From contig JAVXUO010001272.1 of assembly GCA_033065855.1 (NCBI GenBank), forward strand, positions 134,518 through 198,517: a stretch of DNA of 64,000 bases. Direction: 5' to 3'. This document shows positions 10,871-23,992 of the stretch, one piece after another; position 1 is the first letter of the stretch, and the number at the start of each line of letters is the position of its first letter. A program made the position numbers and the translations under genes. The stretch is from Escallonia rubra (Eukaryota; Streptophyta; Magnoliopsida; Escalloniales; Escalloniaceae). Below the pieces are notes generated by a model. The model worked only from the letters and a program-made list of their open reading frames with translations. It was not told where the DNA came from and did not search any database.

Positions 10871-11977
10871 ATATCTGCACATATTTATCCCCCACATACC
10901 CACACGGTTTATACACACACATACACAGTTTTTAATGGGCTGTGTTGGCAGCCCCTTCTTCTCCTCAAACACACACCTAACGCATTTGTTCCCACCAACA
11001 AAAACACATACTTCCTGCCCTTCTTTCATGGCTGTTTTGCAAGCCTTCTCCTTCCTTCATTACACCTTCCTTCATTACACACCTATAAACCCACACAAAC
11101 ACTCTCACTACACTCCCTCACGGCCCACTCATTTCTCTCTCATTTTACACATTCAAACACACACAAACACTGTATGCACACAGTTTTTTCTCATGCACAC
11201 ACCACATTGCACACCCACCATTTCACTCCACCCACACACAATATTTACACTATGCACCATTCACATTCAAATGCACCCACAGTATACACTACACCCACTG
11301 CCTCACGGCAGGGGGTTTCCTTCCTACCCAAACCCACATACAGCACCCATGACAGCCTCCATAAGGCTGTTTCTCTCTCTAACCCCCAGCCCCTCATGGC
11401 TACTTTCACACTCATGCCTCACACAGCCATATGGCTTCCCCTTCACGCACATTCACACTCTCGGCAGATCCCAAAACACACACACAACTTGTTTTTACAA
11501 CACATCCTACGCAGGCAAATAACACACCTACACTCCATTTATTTCATGGCTGTACCTTTCCCTCTCATTTTACACACAAACACACAACACTCCACACACA
11601 CACAACACATTCATGCCTCACAGTTTCAAGCTGCCTTAAGCCAGTGCCCTCATCTCACAACCATAGTCCATTAAACCTTCCAAGAGCATAAGGTCACAGC
11701 CCTAAACCCATATAAATCTCACACGTTCTCTCTTGCCCCTCTAAAACTAAAACCTATCAAATGAAACAGAGAGAGAAAAGTTAAAATAACTTACCAAAAA
11801 TTCTATACGATTGCCGGAAAGATCTTATTTAAGCCTTCTCTCTCTCTCTCTCTCTCTCTCTCATAGTGCATATATATATAAAACCCTAAACTGTAAATTT
11901 ACCAAAAATCCCTTCAAATTTTGATAGTTATTCAAAACTTACCCGAAACTTCCTATTATTACGAAATGGCCCAAAAT
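10871..11977. other. CACA-rich low-complexity sequence and CT microsatellite
   Basis: From 10871 to about 11690 the plus strand is dominated by CACACA and CCCTC words, giving long His/Thr/Pro/Ser frames in all three registers with no domain. A (CT)n microsatellite lies at about 11839-11862, followed by a TATA-rich stretch. No gene is supported. Confidence 0.5.
11969..11977. repeat. 9-bp target site duplication of MULE-2, left copy
   Basis: GCCCAAAAT directly precedes GGGTTAATTTTA. The identical GCCCAAAAT follows the right terminus at 13199-13207. A 9-bp duplication is diagnostic of the Mutator superfamily. Confidence 0.85.
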
Positions 11978-13198
11978 GGGTTAATTTTACGCTACACCCC
12001 GTACTTAGGGGTCAGTTGCACCCAGCACCTTATGGTTCTAATTTTGGCACCCAGCACCAAAATTTTGAAAAATCTTAGCACCCAGCACCAGATGACGGTC
12101 AAGAGGCACTTTGACCACACGTCTGTTAGTTTTTCAGGGGCAAAATAGTCTTATTGCCCCTTAAAGCATACATGTCATCCAGTCAGCTACACATGGCCCA
12201 ATTGGGCTCTCCACGTCACCAGCTCTGGACTTCTGGTCTCTAAACTCTCACCCACAGCATCTCCCCATCAACAATGGGTTGCTGTCTTTGCACCACGCCC
12301 CCCAAAACAAACCACCCACATTCCATCCCTTCGACCCACCACCACCACCATTTGCCTAAATCTGGCTCCGATGGCAGAGACCCACCACCTCCACCGCCAG
12401 TACTGGAGGAAGAGACCGTGAAAGAAGTCCTCTCGGAAACCCCCATCCCAAAATCACCAACACCGGTAGTAGCAGACAACACCAAACGGCCCAGAGTTCA
12501 AGAACCCAAGGTTGAATCACTGGCTCCGCCAAATTCGACGGACGAGATCATCTCTGAGGTCTCTGAGATCTGCAGCTTCAGCGGCAGCTTCTCGACTACG
12601 ACGGTGACCGAGGTGAGGGACGACGACGGCGGAGAAGTGATCCAAAGGGTCCGTAAGTCTCCCGCGAAGATCCTGAGAAAACGGCCGTACTCCGGCGAAC
12701 TCCCTAGAACGACAGAGAGGGGCGGCCGGTCTCCGGTCAGAAGGTCGGCTCCATCGCCGGTCCCGGCGAGGACAGTGACGGGTCAGCGGTGGAATGCGGG
12801 GCCGGCTAATGGCATCCGGCGGGATCCCGACGAAAGATGAATCCAGGTAACGGTACTGCGATAGGCTCCGTAGGCTCCATCTCCCTGCGAATCACCGATC
12901 GATATGCCCCTCGAATAAACAGTTGGGAAATTTTGTAATTGGGGATTAATTAGGGCTTTCTAATTTACCGTTTGAGGGATATGTGGAAGGAGAGAGAGAA
13001 TAAGGGCTGTTGGAGGGAAATGACGTGGACAGCCAATTGGCCATGTGTCACTAACTGGGATGACATGTAAGCTTTAGGGGCAATAATCCCATTTTTGCCC
13101 CTGAAAAACTAACAGCCGTCTAGTCAACAGGCAGTTTGACCGTCATTTGGTGTTGGGTGCCAATTTTAAAACCCTAGGGTGCTGGGTAAAATTAACCC
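11978..13198 (+). mobile_element. Pack-MULE: Mutator-like element carrying a host gene fragment (MULE-2)
   Basis: The long inverted ends, about 11978-12215 and 13022-13198, share GGGTTAATTTTAC, AGGGGCAATAA and GAAAAACTAACAG words in opposite orientation. A perfect 9-bp target duplication GCCCAAAAT flanks them. The interior has no transposase. It holds a GC-rich host-like coding fragment (12274-12840), so this is a Pack-MULE. The ends differ moderately between arms, which indicates some age. Confidence 0.9.
12274..12840 (+). pseudogene. Captured 5' fragment of a plant-specific MGCC-start protein gene
   Basis: A 188-codon open frame starts MGCCLCTTPP, with Gly2 and Cys3-4 as expected for N-myristoylation and palmitoylation. 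It has a Pro/His stretch, a conserved-looking EEETVKEVLSETP segment, a SEVSEICSFSGS segment and an Arg/Ser/Pro-rich end stopping at RRDPDER. This composition fits the plant family annotated as At1g65710-like or SR-repetitive-matrix-like proteins, recalled from family knowledge and not checked. It ends abruptly where family members usually continue into an Arg/Ser-rich region. It lies wholly inside the Mutator-like element. It may be transcribed, but function is unknown. Confidence 0.55.
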
Positions 13199-14290
13199 GC
13201 CCAAAATAGTTATTTGTGATAGATTACATAACCCCGCTTCACTAATCATCGTTAAAAGTCGCTAATATAATATCAATGCTAACGATAAAGTACAAAATTG
13301 TCCCTAAAAGTATATTGATGCTAAGAAAATAAATAATAATAAAAATTCGTCGTTAAAAAGTCAAATTAGCCCATAAAAATATATCGGGGTTTTTGGGGTA
13401 TTACATATTATGTTGGACAAAAACACTATATATTCTTGCGAAGACCGTTTCATTTTCTCTCTTTTTAAATGTTTATGTTTGTTACCACTCTATAGTCCCT
13501 TGAAAATATGTCACATGGACAAATAACAAATTTCAGAGTTTGTTGCCTGTGAGAGGACACGCCAAACTATTTTATTTTTTACTTGGTTGCATATTTTCAC
13601 ATTGGTATGGCCACCTGGTAGGGAATCTTCGAAACCTACTGCTTCTCCTTCTTTCTAGTACCCTCTATATGCATGGGATTGACCTTGTGAATCGTATGGA
13701 CATGAGGCTTCTTGATAAGTATTTTGAAATCAATGCAATATGTCTAGTACTGCTCGCTAGTTAATATGGATTGCGACAACCAAGAATTACGTAAACTAAT
13801 AGATTTTTGTCTATGGACTTCCGGATCTCATTATATTATGGTTAGTAACTGTGCACGCACCAATGAAATAATTCTTTTCCTAATGTAGCTATGAAGACTA
13901 TTTTCTGAAACCAAATTGTGAATGTTTAACTGCAGCTATGAAGACACTACTGTTAGAAATCGTGTCAAGCCAAGAGAAACTTCCTATGATTATGTACCAT
14001 AAACAAGCCACTATAAATTTTTTAGCGTCTAAATTTTTTAAGTTCTTCTCAAACGAAGATGGATTCAATTAAGTTCACCATCTTTCATATGTCTAAGGGG
14101 CCACTAAATTGGAGCTTAAGGGCCTGCATACAGAATGTAGGAAATTTTGGATCATTGCATTATTAGGAGCACCTAATAGCAATGGTCTATAGACTCTAAG
14201 TGATGTAACACTTCCAGGTTAAGAGGAAATTGAGAGCCTCTCTATCCCAAATAACGCGGTTCCCAACCCAGCAGAATATTATGCGTGAGA
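13199..14290. other. Intergenic, with a possible LTR-like end near 13412
   Basis: Near 13225-13412 the sequence contains AACGACGAATTT-type words. On the minus strand it begins TGTAATACCCCAAAAACCCC at about 13412. A similar TGTAATACCCCAAAA start occurs on the plus strand at about 26649. The short frame at 13540-13764 is Leu-rich with no recognised domain. Confidence 0.35.
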
Positions 14291-14309
14291 CCACGTACGA
14301 TCTTAGCTC

Positions 14310-14747
14310 AAGATTATTTGTTTTTTACAAACCGCATGAATGTTCCCCCGGCCCGGGTCTATATTAAACAGATTAAATGGAATCCTCCCCCGGAAGGATG
14401 GGTAAAACTTAACACGGATGGAAGTGTAACCAGACGCAAATATCGAGCCGAAGCAGCCGTTATCATTCGTAACTCGAGCGGTAACTGTATCTCAGGCTGC
14501 TCTAGAAAGCTTGAAACCCAAAAGAGTCACACCGCCGAATGGTGGGCTCTTTGAGGTGGTCTTAATCTCGCATGACAAAACAATCATCGACAAGTTTTTT
14601 TGGAGGTCAACGACATAAGTGTGGTCCAGTTCTTGTTAGATGATAAACCCCCCGGCCCGTTATTTGACATTTTAATTCTTGATTGCAGTGCTCTACTTAA
14701 ACGTCCTTGGCAGATTCTTGTTTCTCACGCCTATCGAGAAACAAACT
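14310..14747 (+). pseudogene. RNase H domain relic (LINE-type), 5' part, split by a retrotransposon
   Basis: The frame reads IKWNPPPEGWVKLNTDGSV, the start of a plant RVT_3-type RNase H (first Asp in NTDG). It then reads AAVIIRNSSGN and HTAEWWAL (Glu in the AEWWAL block), with stops or frameshifts near 14554 and 14575. It continues with EVNDISVVQFLLDD (14601 onward) and LVSHAYRETN up to 14747. The match to RNase H domains of plant L1-like LINEs, or to ribonuclease-H-like pseudogenes, is clear. It is cut exactly at the TSD AAACT of the LTR element and resumes at 25704. Confidence 0.75.
14743..14747. repeat. Target site duplication AAACT, left copy
   Basis: AAACT at 14743-14747 is repeated at 25704-25708, immediately outside the LTRs. 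Removing the element and one copy restores the RNase H reading frame. Confidence 0.9.
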
Positions 14748-17077
14748 TGTTCCTACCCTATCTTGGCTACACCTATAGGCGCACTGGGGGTCCCAATTCT
14801 CATGATGCGTCGGCATATTCAACGGTCAACTTTTCAACACTCACAGGCCGATCAAAGCAACACATGCTCAAGTCACGTGCACCATTCTCATCATAGGTGC
14901 CCTCGGCACCAAGTATCATCCCGCGACACTCGCCGCTGCCCTCGTGCACCGTGCTCATAATACGTGCCCCCCGGCACCTTACGCACTCCATCGCGCTCAT
15001 GCGCCGCGCCACTAACATTGACGTGTCCCCGACACCTTACTCACTTCATCGCACCCGTGCACTACAATCATGTTACATGCCCACCAGGCACCGCACTCAT
15101 TCACCACATCATGCGCACCTTGCCTTGGCCGTGGAACATGCTTCAACCCGCTCTCCGGAGTGTACATCACCCGCGGGGATAGGCGACTCCTCCGGGACAC
15201 TATCTCTGCCAGGGAGCTCTTCAACACTCTCTTCCTGTCAGGTAGACGGCTCCTCCGGGATACTACCTCGACCAGTCGGGTAGATTGGCTCCTCTGGGAT
15301 GCTACATTGACTCACTCCGAGTGCTCCGGCATAAGGACTCCTCACATCCGGGATGGGCTCGCAACCTTGAAGCCATCGCCGTCTCAATCAATGCGACGGG
15401 GCTCCGGTCCTCGCATCCGGGATGGGCTCGCAACCTTGAAGCCATCGCCGTCTCAATCAAGGCGACTGGGCTCCGGTCCTCGCACCCGGGATGGGCTCGT
15501 AACCTTGAAGCCATATGTTCACAACCTATTCTGTACCGCACCCCGGGGCCCGCCAAGAGATCCTAGTGGCGCGACACGTCACCTATTTGGCGGTCAACAT
15601 CACTCAACAATGTTGCTCTGTCAAAGCACTCCGCGCTTCGAGCATCCGTATGGCGATCAAAAGTGTGCTCCCACCTTAAGGGGGTCGGCCACCCCAAGGG
15701 GGTCGGCCTCCCCAAGGGGGTCGGCCACCCCAAGGGGGTCGGCCTCCCCAAGGGGGTCGGCCACTCCAAGGGGGTAGGCCTCCATTGCCCCGCGAAGGGG
15801 GGAACCTGCTGCACGGCACTAGCTTCTCGCTCCAACAACACACCTCCGCTATCTTCAGTAGTGCGACGGTCATTATTGCCGGCTCAATCAAACTCACGGC
15901 GGGACGGGCTCGCAACCCTTAAGCCCTCGCCGGCTCAATCAACCGACGGGCTCCGACCCTCGCATGTACAATCAACCGGGGGCTCCGGCCTTCGCCGGCA
16001 CAATCAACCGACGGGCTCCGACCCTCGCATGTACAATCAACCGGGGGCTCCGGCCTTCGCCGGCACAATCAACCGACGGGCTCCGGCCTTCGCATGTACA
16101 ATCAACCGGGGGCTCCGGCCTTCGCCAGCACAATCAACCGACGGGCTCCGGCCTTCGCAGCCGCAACCAACCGGAGGCTCCGGCCTGCGCCACAGGGATG
16201 GGCTCACGACCCTAAGGCCATCGCCGGCACAACCAACCGACAGGCTTCTGGGTGCTCCGCTCGTAGTGCTCCAGCACAAGGACGCACCGCCACGGACTCC
16301 GAGCATCAAGCCATGAACATGCACCCTCATGTCACCGACGATCATCGACATCGCCAAGACAATGAACCGCGGGTCACTCCAAGACGGGAGCAGGTCTTCG
16401 GAGGGCATCGCATCCGGCGCGCCTGGCAGTTGGCTGCAAGGGAAACCTTCACCGCTGCCAGGAGCTTCGCGCGTCTCATGACGCATCTTGTGGGATTCAG
16501 TAAGGGCTTGGACTGGAGGCTGGAGCAACGGGCTGCTCTGACCATGCTACCGCGGCGTGGTCAGTCTCCTCAGACAGGCAGAGGGACGCTGCAAGGGCAG
16601 GGCGACATGAACTCGGGGACCGGCACATCCGACGGACGATCGATATTGCGAGACCCCCTACGGCGACGTGTCACTTCCGGAGGACGACACATGTCGGCTG
16701 ATGACACGTGCGCATTTGGGCCTATATATAGGGGATTCTGAAGCTTATTCAGGGGGCTCTCTCATTTGGACATTTCACTTTCTCTCTCTAAAGCTCATTC
16801 TCTCTGGATTTCTAGTGAGAGAAAGACACTTGGATTCCTGTCATCGGACTCTTGACGCTGCACCCTTGACGCTGACTATCGACTGTTGACTGTCGCCCCC
16901 GTTCGTCGTCCCCCTGCTGACGCGGCACTGCCAGCCCTCGCGACCTGTCTGGGGAGCCTTGCTCTCAGCCCTTACTCCGTCCTTGCTGTCTCCCACATCG
17001 TCTACTTGGAAGCCAACGCAGACTGCATCCTTTGTGGCACCTCACGTGGCAATGCGACCCGATTTTTCTTGGCAACA
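14748..17077 (+). repeat. 5' LTR (2330 bp, internally deleted relative to the 3' LTR)
   Basis: It aligns to the 3' LTR but lacks about 1015 bp at 14880 (21961-22976 of the other copy; TGC microhomology at the join). It also lacks most of the 69-bp array and the PPT-like segment that lies before 24171 in the 3' LTR. It carries two complete 69-bp units plus one partial unit (15345-15515), 18-bp AAGGGGGTCGGCC units (15678-15780) and about 60-bp CAATCAACCG units (15930-16190). The core from 15516 to 17077 is nearly identical to 24171-25703. Confidence 0.9.
16705..16731 (+). promoter_or_regulatory. LTR promoter: G-box and TATA box (5' LTR)
   Basis: CACGTG at 16705-16710 (a G-box, the bZIP/bHLH site type in plants) lies just upstream of a TATA box CTATATATAG at 16722-16731. 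The same arrangement is at 25331-25357 in the 3' LTR. Transcription would start roughly 30 bp downstream. Confidence 0.7.
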
Positions 17078-17079
17078 TT

Positions 17080-17097
17080 TGGCGACTCCGCTGGGGA
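17080..17097 (+). other. Primer binding site
   Basis: TGGCGACTCCGCTGGGGA begins two bases after the LTR end at 17077. Its position and the TGG start fit a tRNA 3' end complement. The proposed primer is a tRNA-Arg, as reported for Tat/Ogre elements; this should be checked against tRNA sequences. Confidence 0.75.
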
Positions 17098-17489
17098 GGT
17101 GAGCATCGTGTTGCAGTCTGCCACACTCAAACAACCTTGACTCAGCAACGCAGGGCTATCAGGACTACCAGTCACAACCTTAACCCAGCCATCCAAGAGG
17201 CTGTCAGCTCCAGACTTAGAAAATTTTCAAGCTAACATCGTTCTAATGCCACCACCTTTGATGCCATCACCCACTCCCTTGGGGGCTTCACCACTTCCTA
17301 ACCCCTTCCGCCTCACCTTGCAGCAGCTTGGTACGTGGTGCGCGGGGTGGCTCGAGCCACGCTATCCATCGCCTCTGTGACTTAGTCGGTCGTCCATACC
17401 TGCCCGCCATCTTAAGTCCAACCTCCATCTCATCTCGACCCCTCGTGGTCGCGGCCGTAGTCACATCGCCGCCCCATGCCCTTTTTCTT

Positions 17490-18190
17490 CACTTTTCAAC
17501 ACTTAGAAAAATTTCTTCAATTTTCGCGGTCGGGTCACCACCACCGCGACTTCACTCCGTTATCTCTTCACTTCTCAACACTTAGAAAAATTTCTTCAAT
17601 TTTCGCGGTCGGGTCACCACCACCGCGACTTCACTCCGTTATCTCTTCATTTCTCAACACTTAGAAAATTTTCTTCAATTTTCGCGGTCGGGTCACCACC
17701 CCCGCGACTTCACTCCGTTATCTCTTCACTTCTCAACACTTAGAAAAATTTCTTCAATTTTCGCGGTCGGGTCACCACCACCGCGACTTCACTCCGTTAT
17801 CTCTTCATTTCTCAACACTTAGAAAAATTTCTTCAATTTTCGCGGTCGGGTCACCACCCCCGCGACTTCACTCCGCTATCTCTTCACTTCTCAACACTTA
17901 GAAAAATTTCTTCGTTTTTCGCGGTTGGGTCACCACCCCCGCGACTTTATTCGACTCCCTCTTAACTTCTCAACACTTAGAAAAATTTCTTTGTTTTTCG
18001 CGGTCGGGTCATCACCCCCGCGGCTTCACTCTAAACCCCATTTTCCAGACTTGGAAAACTTTCTTCATTTTTCGCGGAGGGGTCATCACCCCCGCGGCTT
18101 CACTCGGCATCCTCTTCACTTTTCAACACTTAGAAATTTCTCTTCGTTTTCGCGGTCGGGCCACGCTCGCGGCTCCCCTCGGCGCCCGTG
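17490..18190 (+). repeat. Tandem array, about 79-bp unit, about 9 copies
   Basis: The units contain TCAACACTTAGAAAAATTTC and TTCGCGGTCGGGTCACCACC. The first six are nearly identical and later ones diverge. They translate as overlapping spurious frames. The array is inside the retrotransposon just after the primer binding site, a position where Tat-lineage elements often carry tandem repeats. Confidence 0.9.
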
Positions 18191-18199
18191 CCCCAGCTC

Positions 18200-19394
18200 A
18201 ACACTTAGCCATTTTTTTCGACACTTGACAAAAAAAAATTTCTCAACACTTAGATTTTTTTTTTTTTCCTTTCGAACCGCTCTCGCACCTTACATGATCA
18301 TGGTTGGATCATCATCCTCCCATCCGCATTCTACACTTAGAAAAAATTTTCACAAAATTTTTCACCCTCCGTCGTTGTCTCCAACACTTAGAAAATTTTT
18401 CAACGAAAATTTTCATTGCTCCCCAACCTCCCTCCTTCTCTCCCTTTCACTCCAAGCTTCTTCTCACTCGAAAATTCTCATCCTCTCTCTTGCTCCTTTT
18501 ATAGGCTTCAAAAAAAAAAAAAAAATTTGGCATTTCATTTGTCATTTGCAAGTCACACAGCAAAAAGAAAGAAGAAGTCCAGGTGGGCCGAACCCACCCG
18601 CGAGGGCCCCGACCCGCGCCTGCCCCGCCCGTTTCCCCTCTCTTTTATCATCATCTAAGCGGGTCAACCCACCCTCTTGCCCGAACCGACCTGTACCCCG
18701 ACCCGTGTCTCCCAACCCTAATTTTTTTTCTTCTTCTTTCTTCTTCTTCTTTCTTCTCTTCTCTTTCCTTGCGCCGAGGCACACCTTGCGCCGACACCAG
18801 CCACCATCGGCCTCCCTGCCGAAGTGACCACCGACGGCCGCACCTTCCGGCGTCGTCCATCCCGCCGGCCGACCATCCTCCCCGCCGACTTCCTTCCTCC
18901 GGCCGAGCGCCACGGCAGCCCCGCGAAGCCTCGTCTTTCTCTTCTCCTCCTCCACCCACCACCATGCCGACCCACCACCGCCGAGGGCCTTGCTCTCCCG
19001 ACCCCCTGCTCGCCGACCCCCCATCGGCATCTCTCTCCCTCTCTCCCGCGACCCCGCAAGCGCGGGCCCGTAGCCACCGCGCTGTACCGCGCCCCGCGGC
19101 CGCCGCGACTCCGTTCTTCCTTCATCATCTCCACCCTCGCCGACCCCTCATCACTGCCGACCCCCCCTCTCGGTCTCTCCCTCTTCCCCGATCCCGCAAG
19201 CTCCCACGGCAGCCATGGCCGCGCCGACGGGCCTGCTCCTCCGTCACTTCGGCCTGTCCCGCAGCACTCCCTTCGCCGACCCTGCTGCGCCGAGCTCCCC
19301 ACCCCACCGACCCCCCTTGCTACCCCGACCCCCCCATGGCCGACGACCCACCCCTCGGCCCCTCCTCTTCTCCCCGAGCCCGCAAGACCGCGGT
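18200..19394 (+). other. GC-rich interior region with a compositional open frame
   Basis: After AT/A-rich text (18215-18540) the sequence becomes very C-rich. Open frames of 100-270 codons occur on both strands (for example 18583-19401, Pro/Arg/Ser-rich) with no recognised domain. The overlap of long frames in several registers points to composition, not selection. Confidence 0.5.
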
Positions 19395-19765
19395 GAATTA
19401 AGGTTGTTGAAACGTCTCTTGCTCCTGTCTTTTAATTCCTCAAGTTCAGCTTCAATTAACTTGTCAATAGACTTCTCTTCCTTATCACATATGACTTTAT
19501 CACATGTTGATAGCTTCTTTGCTGGTTGGTCCTCAACCTGAACTTCTTGATTTTCATCACTCTTCCCTTCTTTATCATCATCCGGAGTAGCTTCTACTTG
19601 ACTGGCACAGGATATACCTTCCTCTTTATGAGCTTGTGCCTTTTCGATGGTTAAGCTTTCTTGAATTGCAGAACTGTCAACAAAAGTATTGGATTTTTTC
19701 TTTGCCAGCACTGTCACCTTTCTGATCATCATCATCAGCATCATCATCATCATAAGTAAAACCCT
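19395..19765 (-). pseudogene. THUMPD1: Captured fragment A of THUMPD1/TAN1 homologue (middle part, antisense)
   Basis: On the minus strand an acidic stretch (poly-Asp near 19753) is followed, after a one-base frame change, by a Lys/Glu/Asp-rich linker. It ends with KSIDKLIEAELEELKDRS and KRRFNNLNS (about 19480-19397). This matches the linker before the THUMP domain in plant THUMP-domain-containing protein 1, the TAN1-like partner of tRNA acetylation. Beyond 19395 the sequence switches abruptly to the GC-rich element interior. The frameshift and truncation make it non-functional. Confidence 0.7.
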
Positions 19766-19778
19766 ATATTATGAATCA

Positions 19779-20012
19779 AGGTTCACGTACTGACCAAAGA
19801 CATGGTGCAACTTGGAATGACATTACTGAAGTTTATGCCATGTGATTATGTGGACAATGTTATGATGATGCTTAGCAAATTGAAATATGGAGATCTGTCT
19901 GAGTGTGGGTTTCGTAGGCCAGCGAAGGGACCATTTTACCTCAAAAGAGCAACAAGTCAAACTCCAGTGATTGATGTCGGGACGATTGACAAAATAAAGA
20001 ACGGAGACGTTC
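19779..20012 (+). pseudogene. YUC: Captured fragment of a YUCCA-type flavin monooxygenase
   Basis: The frame reads KVHVLTKDMVQLGM, then LSKLKYGDLSECGFRRP, then TPVIDVGTIDKIKNGDVQ. This is the central part of plant YUCCA/FMO enzymes, which convert indole-3-pyruvate to auxin. It is closest in pattern to the YUC10/11 group (GDLSxxGxxRPxxGPF, PVxDVGTxxKIKxG). Only about 78 codons remain. The nucleotide-binding motifs are absent, so no enzyme can be made. It is joined to antisense THUMPD1 fragments on both sides. Confidence 0.75.
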
Positions 20013-20140
20013 AGCTCTTCATAAAAAGAATCAAGAACGTTGATGGCTTCATGAGCTGCTTGGCGCTCCCTGCCACCATCGCAAGTTATAAAGCATCCCT
20101 GCACTCCTGGCCGTAATGGGTACCCTCCCTTCTTCACAGG

Positions 20141-20142
<2 letters not shown>
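20013..20142 (-). pseudogene. THUMPD1: Captured fragment B of THUMPD1/TAN1 homologue (N-terminal part, antisense)
   Basis: The minus-strand frame reads SPVKKGGYPLRPGVQG, then FITCDGGRERQAAHEA and DSFYEEL. These are the conserved early residues of THUMPD1-type proteins (KKG-YPLRPGVQG-FxTCDGGRE). Fragment B precedes fragment A on the minus strand, as in the parent gene, but the YUCCA piece lies between them in the opposite orientation. Confidence 0.8.
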
Positions 20143-21750
<1,608 letters not shown>

Positions 21751-23440
21751 CTCTCCGGCCAATCAGTGATTATGCGTGTGGCACCCACTCGGGTTGCCCC
21801 TTCGTGTGCGCCCCACGCAGGGGGCTTATGTTCCCACCCTATCTTGGCTACACCTATAGGCGCACTGGGGGTCCCAATTCTCATGATGCGTCGGCATATT
21901 CAACGGTCAACTTTTCAACACTCACAGGCCGATCAAAGCAACACATGCTCAAGTCACGTGCTTTTTTTATTTTATTTATGAAGCAGTCTTGATGTGCCTT
22001 CCCCCTTAAGGGTGTTGGCTGCCTACCTTGACGACCGACTACCGTCGCGCGCACGCCGTAGTTGTGACTTTCGTCACCGCGCCCACGCTCCATCTCCGCG
22101 ACCCTCGTCGCCAGCACCCGTACGCTCCGTCTCCGCGACCTTCGTCGCCGCACGCCACCTCTGCGACTCTCGTCGCCAGCGCACTATCCGGGCGACTCTC
22201 GTCACCCGCGCGTCATCTCTGCGACTCTCGTCGCCAGCACTCCATCTCCGCGACCCTCGTCGCCAGCACCCGTGCGCTCTATCTCCGCGACCTTCTTCGC
22301 CTGCGCGCCATCTCCGCGACATTCATCGCCAACACACCATCCCCGCGACCTTCGTCACCCGCATCCACGCGCCAGTTCCGTGACTCTCGTCTCTGCGACT
22401 CTCGTCGCCAGCGCGTCAGCTCCGCGACTCTCGTCGCCAGCGCACCAGATCCGCGACTCTCGTCACCGGCGCACCATCTCTGCGACTCTCGTCGCCTGCG
22501 TACCATCTCCGCGACCTTCGTCGCCCGTGTCCGTATGACACCCCCGCGACTCTCGTCACCCGAGCAACATGTCCGCGACCTTCGTCGCCGGCGCCCGCAC
22601 ACCGCACTCTCACACGTCGTCATGCCCATGCGCCGCGCCACTGATACATCCATCCTACTGGCTCTTTGTCGCACTACGTGCACCCGGCACCAAGTATCGT
22701 CCGTCGCTGTTCTCATGCACCATTCTCATCATATGTGCCCCCGGCACTAAGTATCGTCCCGCGACACTCGTCGCCGCTCTCCTGCACCATTCTCATCATA
22801 TGTGCCCCCGGCACTAAGTATCGTCCGGCGACACTCGTCGCCGCTCTCCTGCACCATTCTCATCATATGTGCCCCCGGAACCAAGTATCGTCCGTCGCTG
22901 TTCTCATGCACCATTCTCATCATATGTGCCCCCGGCACTAAGTATCGTCCGGCGACACTCGTCGCCGCTCTCCTGCACCATTCTCATCATAGGTGCCCTC
23001 GGCACCAAGTATCATCCCGCGACACTCGCCGCTGCCCTCGTGCACCGTGCTCATAATACGTGCCCCCCGGCACCTTACGCACTCCATCGCGCTCATGCGC
23101 CGCGCCACGAACATTGACGTGTCCCCGACACCTTACTCACTTCATCGCACCCGTGCGCTACAATCATGTTACATGCCCACCAGGCACCGCACTCATTCAC
23201 CACATCATGCGCACCTTGCCTTGGCCGTGGAACATGCTTCAACCCGCTCTCCGGAGTGTACATCACCCGCGGGGATAGGCGACTCCTCCGGGACACTATC
23301 TCTGCCAGGGAGCTCTTCAACACTCTCTTCCTGTCAGGTAGACGGCTCCTCCGGGATACTACCTCGACCAGTCGGGTAGATTGGCTCCTCTGGGATGCTA
23401 CATTGACTCACTCCGAGTGCTCCGGCACAAGGACTCCTCA

Positions 23441-23992
23441 CATCCGGGATGGGCTCGCAACCTTGAAGCCATCGCCGTCTCAATCAATGCGACGGGGCTC
23501 CGGTCCTCGCATCCGGGATGGGCTCGCAACCTTGAAGCCATCGCCGTCTCAATCAAGGCGACTGGGCTCCGGTCCTCGCACCCGGGATGGGCTCGCAACC
23601 TTGAAGCCATCGCCGTCTCAATCAATGTGACGGGGCTCCGGTCCTCGCACCCGGGATGGGCTCGCAACCTTGAAGCCATTGCCGTCTCAATCAATGCGAC
23701 GGGGCTCCGGTCCTCGCATCCAGGATGGGCTCGCAACCTTGAAGCCATCGCCGTCTCAATCAATGCGACGGGGCTCCGGCCCTCGCATCCGGGATGGGCT
23801 CGCAACCTTGAAGCCATCGCCGTCTCAATCAATGCGACGGGGCTCCGGTCCTCGCATCCGGGATGGGCTCGTAACCTTGAAGCCATCGTCGTCTCAATCA
23901 AAGCGAAGGAGCTCCGGCCCTCGCACCCGGGATGGGCTCGCAATCTTGAAGCCATCGCCGTCTCAATCAAAGCGACGGGGCTCCGGCCCTCG
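23441..23992 (+). repeat. 69-bp tandem array, 8 copies
   Basis: Units start at 23441 and every 69 bp to 23924 (CATCCGGGATGGGCTCGCAA ... GGGCTCCGGTCCTCG). They are more than 90% alike by eye. Because 69 is a multiple of three, all frames stay open. The 5' LTR has only two full copies plus one partial copy. Confidence 0.95.

Noticed and set aside
10796..11691. Long plus-strand frames (up to 292 codons) rich in His, Thr and Pro
   Set aside because: CACACA/CCTC composition opens several registers at once. No domain, no codon bias and no intron signals; treated as low-complexity DNA.
17490..18190. CRISPR array suspicion for the 79-bp repeats
   Set aside because: Whole units repeat including what would be spacers; there are no cas genes and the genome is eukaryotic.
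18583..19401. 272-codon Pro/Arg/Ser frame inside the retrotransposon
   Set aside because: Equally long frames exist on both strands over the same bases and no family is recognised. High GC with few stops explains it.
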